Origin: Micromonospora echinofusca
GTDB taxonomy: Bacteria > Actinomycetota > Actinomycetes > Mycobacteriales > Micromonosporaceae
DNA length: 64,000 nt
Assembly: GCF_900091445.1 (NCBI RefSeq)
Contig: NZ_LT607733.1
Coordinates: forward strand, 4,305,001 to 4,369,000
Direction of reading: 5' to 3'
Position numbers and translations under genes: made by a program. Under the pieces are notes generated by a model. The model saw nothing but the letters and a program-made list of their open reading frames with translations. It was not told the origin of the DNA and did not search any database. Below, piece after piece: positions 56,144 to 64,000 of the stretch; the first letter of the stretch is position 1; each line of letters opens with the position of its first letter.

Positions 56144-57469
56144 ATGCACCAGCGGATCCTGATGCGGGCGAAGAAGGGCCCCTTCGACGTCTACTCGCCG
56201 GAGGAGACGCACGAACGGAACTGGATCGGCGACAACAACGGCAACCTGGTCTTCAGCCACGCCGCCCACAAGCTCCTGCATACCGCCACCGCCGAGATCA
56301 CCTCGACGGAGTTCAGGATCGACCCGCGCGACGCGGACATGATCAACGAGCGGTACGACGTCTACGTGGTGCCGCTCGCCAACGCCTTCCGGCGCAGCTA
56401 CGCCCACCGCGTCGAGGTCATGACGAAGCTCATCGAGCAGCTCAAGATCCCGGTGGTGGTGCTGGGGGTGGGCGTGCAGACCGACATCCACGGCGACCGG
56501 GAGTACCTGCGCCCGATCGACGACGTCGTGACCCGCTTCGTACGGGCCGTCCTCGACCGCTCGCACAGCATCGGCGTACGGGGCGAGATCACCCGCGACT
56601 ACCTGCGCACCCTGGGCTTCTCGGCCGTCGACGTGATCGGCTGCCCCTCGATGTTCCTGCACGGCGACGGCCTGCGGGTGGAGAAGCGCAAGGCCGCGCT
56701 GGAGCCGGAGGACCGGCTCGCGCTCACCGTCTCGCCGTACGTCACGTCGATGGCGGAGATCATCGCCAGTCATCACGCGCGGTACCCGAACCTGCGCTAC
56801 CTGCCGCAGGACCTCAAGACGCTCGGCACGCTGCTCTACGGCGACGCCCCCGGGGACCGCGGCCGGTCCAGCAAGATCCCGATCCACACCTCACACCCGC
56901 TGTTCACCGAGGACAAGGTGCGGATGTTCGTCGACCCCTGGACCTGGATGGACTACCTGTCCGGGTTCGAGTTCGCGTTCGGCACCCGGATCCACGGCAC
57001 CATCACCGCGCTGGTCTCCGGCACGCCCGGCTACCTCTTCGCCCACGACTCGCGCACCCTGGAACTCGCCCGGTACTTCGACATCCCGCACCGGGTGATG
57101 AAGGAGGTGCCGGTCGACGTCGACGCCGCCCAGCTCTACGAGGAGGCGGACTACACGGCGCTCAACGCGGGCCACAAGTCGCGCTACGAGACCATGCTCG
57201 CCTTCCTGACCAAGCACGACCTGGGCAACGCCTTCGCCGACGGCGACAGCGCGGCCCGGTTCGACGCGCAGGTGCGCTCCACCGCCTTCCCGCCGGCCGT
57301 ACGCCCCGCCGCCGCGACCGCCACCGACGCGCTGCTGGAGCGGATCCAGTGGCTGCGCGACCGCAACGCCGCACTGCGCAAGGAGACCGAGACCCTGCGC
57401 GGGCAACGGCTCCAGACCCGGGTGAAGCAGGTGATCGGCGGCCGGGTGCGCCGGATACTGAACCGCTGA
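56144..57469 (+). CDS. Polysaccharide pyruvyl transferase family protein
   Basis: 441 residues of the PS_pyruv_trans family, which adds ketal-linked pyruvate (from PEP) to sugars of exopolysaccharides or wall polymers. Visible blocks are NWIGDNNGNLVFSHAAHKLL, VPLANAFRRSYAHRVEVM, VVVLGVGVQTDIHG, IGVRGEITRDYLRTLGF, VIGCPSMFLHG and the diagnostic C-terminal FGTRIHGTITALVSGTPGYL. The last 70 residues form a coiled coil (ERIQWLRDRNAALRKETETL) with a basic end. ATG 56144 is chosen over ATG 56099 because of the ribosome site. Pyruvylation would make the surface polymer more acidic. Confidence 0.9.
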   Translation: MHQRILMRAKKGPFDVYSPEETHERNWIGDNNGNLVFSHAAHKLLHTATAEITSTEFRIDPRDADMINERYDVYVVPLANAFRRSYAHRVEVMTKLIEQLKIPVVVLGVGVQTDIHGDREYLRPIDDVVTRFVRAVLDRSHSIGVRGEITRDYLRTLGFSAVDVIGCPSMFLHGDGLRVEKRKAALEPEDRLALTVSPYVTSMAEIIASHHARYPNLRYLPQDLKTLGTLLYGDAPGDRGRSSKIPIHTSHPLFTEDKVRMFVDPWTWMDYLSGFEFAFGTRIHGTITALVSGTPGYLFAHDSRTLELARYFDIPHRVMKEVPVDVDAAQLYEEADYTALNAGHKSRYETMLAFLTKHDLGNAFADGDSAARFDAQVRSTAFPPAVRPAAATATDALLERIQWLRDRNAALRKETETLRGQRLQTRVKQVIGGRVRRILNR

Positions 57470-57541
57470 GCCCCGCACCACCGCCCCGGGCCGCCGGGCG
57501 GTCGCCGACCCGCGTGGTGGCCGGCGGGCGGCCGCGCATCC

Positions 57542-57571
57542 GTACACCTGTACCAACGCGGCGGGTACGCT
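57542..57571 (+). promoter_or_regulatory. Leaderless promoter and palindrome upstream of the AlkB-like gene
   Basis: TACGCT (57566-57571) ends six bases before the ATG at 57578. gtacacctgtac (57542-57553), a near-perfect 12-bp dyad, sits where the -35 should be and could be an operator. Confidence 0.45.
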
Positions 57572-57577
57572 GGGCGG

Positions 57578-58213
57578 ATGACCGGGGCCACCTACCAGCC
57601 GTCGATGCTCGACCTCACCGCCGCCGGACCGTCGCTGTCCCCGCTGGCCGGCCGGCTGCGCCGGCACCCGCTCAGCCACGGCGCGTGGGTCGACCACCTC
57701 CCCGGCTGGGTCACCGGCTCCGACGAGGTCTTCGACGTCCTGCTGCGCGACGTCCCCTGGCGTGCCGAGCGCCGCACGATGTACGACGCCGAGGTCGACG
57801 TGCCCCGGCTGCTCTGCTGGTACGCCGGGCACCGACCGCTGCCGCACCCGCTGCTGAGCGAGGCGCGCGCCGCCCTCACCCGGCACTACGCCCCCGAGCT
57901 CGGCGAGCCCTTCGTCACCGCCGGCATGTGCCTGTACCGCTCCGGCCGGGACAGCGTCGCCTGGCACGGCGACACCCAGGGCCGTTCCGCGCACACCGAC
58001 ACGATGGTCGCCATCGTCTCGTTCGGCTCGCCCCGCCCGCTGCTGCTGCGGCCCCGCGGCGGCGGCGACAGCCTGCGCTTCCCGCTCGGCCACGGCGACC
58101 TCGTGGTGATGGGCGGCTCCTGCCAGCGCACCTGGGAGCACGCCGTGCCCAAGACCTCCCGACCCGTCGGGCCCCGCGTCAGCGTCCAGTTCCGCCCCGC
58201 CGGCGTCGCCTAG
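57578..58213 (+). CDS. alkB: AlkB-like 2-oxoglutarate/Fe(II) dioxygenase
   Basis: 211 residues of the 2OG-FeII oxygenase family that removes alkyl groups from DNA or RNA bases oxidatively. The iron ligands are the HxD in SVAWHGDTQGR and the distal His in TWEHAVPK; the 2OG-binding Arg is in RVSVQFRP. The nucleotide-lid region is shorter than in E. coli AlkB, and PRLLCWYAGHRPLPHPLL and AGMCLYRSGRDSVAWHGDTQ match the actinobacterial group. Repair of methylated bases is the likely role. Its own leaderless promoter and a small hairpin (58219-58235) indicate a single-gene transcript. Confidence 0.9.
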   Translation: MTGATYQPSMLDLTAAGPSLSPLAGRLRRHPLSHGAWVDHLPGWVTGSDEVFDVLLRDVPWRAERRTMYDAEVDVPRLLCWYAGHRPLPHPLLSEARAALTRHYAPELGEPFVTAGMCLYRSGRDSVAWHGDTQGRSAHTDTMVAIVSFGSPRPLLLRPRGGGDSLRFPLGHGDLVVMGGSCQRTWEHAVPKTSRPVGPRVSVQFRPAGVA

Positions 58214-58218
58214 CCAGG

Positions 58219-58235
58219 GCGGCCCGCAGGGCCGC
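58219..58235 (+). terminator. Short hairpin after the AlkB-like gene
   Basis: A 7-bp stem (58219-58225 with 58229-58235) six bases after the stop. Confidence 0.45.
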
Positions 58236-58311
58236 ACCGGGCCTCTGCTAGAAACGACTCCTGGGTTTCACCTGCGCCCCCGTCACCTCTTCACGACGCG
58301 AAGGGCGTTCC

Positions 58312-59640
58312 ATGACCCAGTCCTCCACCGAGCCGCGCTCCCGTTGGTCCGCGTGGGCGGTCCACGGCGACGGCCGGTCCATCCGCCCCGGCGACGTGGT
58401 CCACCCCGGCGAACGCCTCTCCTGGCCGCGAACCCTCGGCGTCGGCGTGCAGCACGTCGTGGCGATGTTCGGCGCCACCTTCACGGTGCCGCTGATCACC
58501 GGATTCCCGCCCGCCACCACGCTCTTCTTCTCCGGGCTCGGCACGCTGCTGTTCCTGCTGATCACCGGCAACCGGCTGCCCTCGTACCTCGGCTCGTCCT
58601 TCGCCTTCATCGCGCCGGTGCTGGCGGCGAAGGCCGGCGGGGACATCGGCCCGGCGCTCGGCGGCATCGTCGTCGCCGGCGCGGCGCTGGCCGTCGTCGG
58701 GCTGGTCGTCCAGCTCGCCGGGTCGCGCTGGATCGACGCGCTGATGCCACCCGTGGTCACCGGGGCGATCGTCGCGCTGATTGGCCTGAACCTCGCCCCG
58801 GTGGCCTGGGACGGCGACGGCAGCGGCACCGGCGTGAAGGCGCAGCCGCTGATCGCGGTGGTGACCCTGGCCGCGATCCTGCTCGCCACGGTGGCGTTCC
58901 GGGGCTTCCTGGCCCGGCTGTCCATCCTGCTCGGGGTGGGGGTCGGCTGGGCCCTCGCCGCCGCGCTCGGCGACCTGGATCCGAAGGCGGTCGACGGGCT
59001 GCGCGACGCCGCCTGGGTCGGCCTGCCCGAGTTCCACGCGCCGAGCTTCAGCCTGCGCGCGGTCGTGCTGGTGATCCCGGTGATCCTGGTGCTGATCGCC
59101 GAGAACGCCGGGCACGTCAAGGCGGTCGCCGCGATGACCGGCCGCAACCTGGACCGGGACATGGGCCGGGCGTTCATGGGCGACGGGTTGGCCACGATGC
59201 TCGCCGGCTCCGGCGGCGGCTCCGGCACCACCACGTACGCGGAGAACATCGGCGTGATGGCCGCGACGCGGGTCTACTCCACCGCCGCGTACTGGATCGC
59301 CGGCCTGACGGCGGTCCTGCTGGGGCTGAGCCCGAAGTTCGGGGCGCTGATCCTCACCGTGCCGGCCGGCGTGCTCGGCGGCGCCACCACCGCCCTGTAC
59401 GGCCTGATCGCCATCCTCGGCGCGCGGATCTGGATCGAGAGCCGGGTGGACTTCCACGACCCGGTGAACCTCATGACCGCCGCCGTCGCGGTGATCGTCG
59501 GCGCGGCCAACTACACCCTCACCGCCGGCGACCTCTCGTTCAACGGCATCGCACTGGGCACCGCCGCCGCCCTGATCGTCTACCACGGCATGCGCCTGGT
59601 CGCCCACCTGCGCGGCACCACCCCCACCCCAGCACCCTGA
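58312..59640 (+). CDS. uraA: NCS2 family uracil:H+ symporter
   Basis: 442 residues, about fourteen membrane segments. UraA-type transporter: TLGVGVQHVVAMFGATFTVP near the start, LPSYLGSSFAFIAPVL (the short beta-strand/substrate region), the conserved VLIAENAGHVKAVAAMTGRN with the Glu-Asn pair, and GGGSGTTTYAENIGVMAATR with the second acidic residue. It takes up uracil (possibly other bases) with protons. GAAGGG lies before the ATG. No pyrimidine genes are adjacent and no PyrR-type leader is seen. Transcription runs into the long inverted repeat at 59641-59761. Confidence 0.93.
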   Translation: MTQSSTEPRSRWSAWAVHGDGRSIRPGDVVHPGERLSWPRTLGVGVQHVVAMFGATFTVPLITGFPPATTLFFSGLGTLLFLLITGNRLPSYLGSSFAFIAPVLAAKAGGDIGPALGGIVVAGAALAVVGLVVQLAGSRWIDALMPPVVTGAIVALIGLNLAPVAWDGDGSGTGVKAQPLIAVVTLAAILLATVAFRGFLARLSILLGVGVGWALAAALGDLDPKAVDGLRDAAWVGLPEFHAPSFSLRAVVLVIPVILVLIAENAGHVKAVAAMTGRNLDRDMGRAFMGDGLATMLAGSGGGSGTTTYAENIGVMAATRVYSTAAYWIAGLTAVLLGLSPKFGALILTVPAGVLGGATTALYGLIAILGARIWIESRVDFHDPVNLMTAAVAVIVGAANYTLTAGDLSFNGIALGTAAALIVYHGMRLVAHLRGTTPTPAP

Positions 59641-59761
59641 CCCCGCCGCCTGTCCCGCCCCGGCCCCTGCTCCGTCGATCATGAAGTTGACCGACGGGAA
59701 CCGGACATTCCACACCGCTGACCTCATGATCAACGGGCAGGGGGCGGGACAGGCGGCGGGG
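59641..59761. repeat. Long imperfect inverted repeat between convergent genes
   Basis: The left arm starts at the base after the uraA stop (59641-59687) and the right arm is 59722-59761. The outer 19 bases pair perfectly, a 4-base bulge follows, then ccctgc and the gatcatga part pair with few mismatches, around a loop of about 35 bases. It may act as terminator, REP-like element or both. Confidence 0.7.
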
Positions 59762-59781
59762 CGGGGCAGGGGGTGGGTGGA

Positions 59782-59824
59782 CACGGAAAGGGGGCCGGCC
59801 GCAGTGCAGCCGGCCCCTTCCGTG
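59782..59824 (-). terminator. Terminator hairpin of the topoisomerase genes
   Basis: Stem 59782-59799 with 59809-59824 (a two-base bulge) and 9-base loop, six bases after the ParC-like stop. Confidence 0.75.
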
Positions 59825-59829
59825 GGCGG

Positions 59830-62319
<2,490 letters not shown>

Positions 62320-62322
62320 GGT

Positions 62323-62352
62323 TCAGCTTCCCTCTCGGCGGGCGGTGCTCAT
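62323..62352 (-). other. Nine-codon mini-frame linking the ParE-like and ParC-like genes
   Basis: ATG overlaps the ParE-like stop (ATGA, 62349-62352), encodes MSTARREGS and ends in TGA three bases before the ParC-like ATG. It contains the purine-rich ribosome site of that gene, so it may couple translation. Confidence 0.4.
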
Positions 62353-64000
62353 GCGTCGATCGCCTCGCGGTCGACGCGGTCGGCGGAGTCGATCAGCCAG
62401 TTGCGACGCGGCTCGACCTTCTCCCCCATCAGCAGTTCGAGGATCCGCTCGGCGGCGTCGACGTCGTCGAGGGTGATCCGGCGGACGGCCCGGGTGGCCG
62501 GGTTCATCGTCGTCTCCCACAACTCGTCGGCGTCCATCTCGCCGAGACCCTTGAAGCGCGGGATCGGGGTGACGATCTGCTTGCCGGACTTCTCCAGCTT
62601 GCGGACCGTCGCCTCCATCTCCGCCTGCGTGTAGGTGTAGATGGTCTGCGGGTTGCGCCCCCTGGTGGTGATCTTGTGAAGGGGCGGCATGGCCGCGTAG
62701 AGGCGGCCGGCCTCGATCAGCGGCCGCATGTAGCGGGCGAAGAGCGTGATCAGCAGGGTGCGGATGTGCGCGCCGTCCACGTCGGCGTCCGCCATGATCA
62801 GCACCCGGCCGTAGCGCATGGCCGACAGGTCGAACGTGCGGCCGGAGCCCGCGCCGAGCACCTGCACGATGGCGGCGCACTCGGCGTTGTCGAGCACCTG
62901 CTGGAGGTTGGCCTTCTGCACGTTGAGGATCTTGCCGCGAATCGGAAGAAGCGCCTGATATTCGGCAGATCGGGCAAGTCGCCCTGTTCCGAGGGCGCTG
63001 TCGCCCTCCACGATGAACAGCTCGCTACGCTCGATGCCCGCCGCGCGGCAGTCGACCAGCTTCGGCGGCATCGACGCGCCCTCCAGGGCGGTCTTGCGCC
63101 GGGCGGCGTCCTTCTGCTGCTTCTGGGTCAGCCGCACGCGCGCCGCGTCGACGACCTTCTGCAGGACCGTGCGCGCCTCGGCCTTGGTCCGGCGGTCCTC
63201 CAGCCAGGCCTTCAGGTGCTGCTCCACCAGCGTCTGGATCACCTTGGTGATGCCCGCGGTGGAGAGCTCGTCCTTGGTCTGCGAGGTGAACTGCGGCTCG
63301 GGGATCCGCACGTGCACGACGGCCGTCATGCCCTCCAGGACGTCGTCCAGGGTGGGCGGATCCTCCTTGGCCTTGAGCAGGCCACGGGTGTTGCGGACGG
63401 CGTCGGCGAGGGTACGCGCCAGACCCCGCTCGAAGCCCTTGCGGTGGGTGCCACCGTGGGCGTTGCGGATGGTGTTGGTGAAGCACTCGACGGTGCGCTC
63501 GTAGCCGGTGCCCCAGCGGAAGGCCACCTCGACCTCGGCCCGACGCTGCACGTTGGACTGCATGACGCCGTTGGCGTCGGCGGCGTTCTCGCGGTAGGTG
63601 CCCTCGCCGGTGACCATCAGCATGCCCGAGACGGGCCGGTCGCCGGCCGGCGCGAGGAACTCCACCATGTCGGTCAGGCCGTTGGGGTAGTGGAAGCTCT
63701 CCTCGGTCGGCTCCTCGCCGGTGTGGTCGCGCAGCGTGTAGCTGACGCCCGGCACCAGGAACGCGGTGTTGCGCAACTTCATCCGCACCGCGTCGGCGTC
63801 CAGCGTGGCGCCGGTCTCGAAGTAGCGCGTGTCGTGCCACCAGCGGATCGACGTGCCGGTGCGCTGGCCGCGCTTCATCGCGCCGACGATCTGCAGCCCG
63901 GGCCCCGGGGTGAACGCGGCGTCGGGCCCGTCGCCGTCGAAGACCCCGGGCACGCCGTGCCGGAAGGACATCGCGTGGACCTTGCCACCCCGACGCACGG
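62349..64000 (-). CDS. Type IIA topoisomerase subunit B (ParE/GyrB-like), 5' end outside the window
   Basis: About 550 C-terminal residues are present; the ATPase N-terminus lies beyond 64000. The transducer region (HAMSFRHGVPGVFDG, RYFETGATLDADAVRMKLR) is followed by the TOPRIM domain: ERSELFIVEGDSALGTGRLA with the catalytic Glu, LPIRGKILNVQKA and MADADVDGAHIRTLLITLF with the metal-binding Asp residues, then the GyrB C-terminal PIPRFKGLGEMDADELWETT. It forms a heterotetramer with the downstream ParC-like subunit. SGLGTGR-type and KANL variants in TOPRIM (EGDSALG rather than EGDSAGG) are usual for actinobacterial ParE-like proteins as far as I recall. Confidence 0.93.
   Translation of the reverse strand, partial: VRRGGKVHAMSFRHGVPGVFDGDGPDAAFTPGPGLQIVGAMKRGQRTGTSIRWWHDTRYFETGATLDADAVRMKLRNTAFLVPGVSYTLRDHTGEEPTEESFHYPNGLTDMVEFLAPAGDRPVSGMLMVTGEGTYRENAADANGVMQSNVQRRAEVEVAFRWGTGYERTVECFTNTIRNAHGGTHRKGFERGLARTLADAVRNTRGLLKAKEDPPTLDDVLEGMTAVVHVRIPEPQFTSQTKDELSTAGITKVIQTLVEQHLKAWLEDRRTKAEARTVLQKVVDAARVRLTQKQQKDAARRKTALEGASMPPKLVDCRAAGIERSELFIVEGDSALGTGRLARSAEYQALLPIRGKILNVQKANLQQVLDNAECAAIVQVLGAGSGRTFDLSAMRYGRVLIMADADVDGAHIRTLLITLFARYMRPLIEAGRLYAAMPPLHKITTRGRNPQTIYTYTQAEMEATVRKLEKSGKQIVTPIPRFKGLGEMDADELWETTMNPATRAVRRITLDDVDAAERILELLMGEKVEPRRNWLIDSADRVDREAIDA

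Overview
The window is high-GC actinobacterial chromosome. A GlgC/GlgM/GlgE/GlgB glycogen route, G/C-ending codons, frequent GTG/TTG starts, 4-base start/stop overlaps, TANNNT-type -10 boxes placed 6-8 bases before start codons and a c-di-AMP riboswitch ahead of a secreted peptidase all point to Micromonosporaceae, most likely Micromonospora or a close relative. This assignment is an inference from gene content and style. No rRNA, tRNA, CRISPR array, transposase or integrase is visible.

Region 1 (1-13 kb) is sugar activation and storage glucan. A sugar nucleotidyltransferase and a truncated epimerase run off the left edge. NAD kinase, phosphoglucomutase and GlgC follow, with a divergent GlgA/GlgM, and 2 kb further on a glgE-glgB pair with overlapping ends. 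Between these lie a Uma2 nuclease-fold protein, a methyltransferase and a 5'-truncated regulator fragment that ends at a 54-bp palindromic element.

Region 2 (13-28 kb) is a mixed segment: two small membrane proteins (the first apparently frameshifted), a secreted GHL10-type glycoside hydrolase, an O-acetyltransferase, a winged-helix protein, an App1-like phosphatase, a GT-C-like membrane glycosyltransferase, YaaA, a protein of unknown function followed by an in-frame coding-like segment beyond its stop, a lone TAXI-type solute-binding lipoprotein facing a two-component system, and two small proteins.

Region 3 (27.7-52.2 kb) is the main accessory feature, a large cell-surface glycopolymer locus. 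It carries four of the five steps to UDP-2,3-diacetamido-hexuronic acid (UDP-sugar 6-dehydrogenase, Gfo/Idh 3-oxidase, DegT aminotransferase, hexapeptide N-acetyltransferase), three paralogous GT4 enzymes (one fused to a second GT domain), a GT2, two large GT-C-like membrane proteins, an acyltransferase, a TetR regulator, a two-gene ABC-2 exporter of the TagGH/Wzm-Wzt kind, a Bcs1-like fused cytidylyltransferase-reductase expected to make CDP-ribitol, and two TagF-like polyol-phosphate transferases with hydrophobic N-termini. The likely product is an exported teichoic-acid-like polymer containing polyol phosphate and a diacetamido-uronic acid. Two of the GT4 genes share 424 identical bases whose codon usage differs sharply from everything around them, which is best read as recent gene conversion.

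Region 4 (52-64 kb) holds an alpha/beta hydrolase, a secreted C39-like peptidase behind a c-di-AMP riboswitch with a recognisable promoter, another surface acyltransferase, a polysaccharide pyruvyl transferase, an AlkB-like dioxygenase, a uracil-type NCS2 permease, and a second type IIA topoisomerase pair (ParE/ParC-like), with the ParE-like gene running off the right edge. Intergenic spaces often contain long GC-rich hairpins that fit intrinsic terminators.
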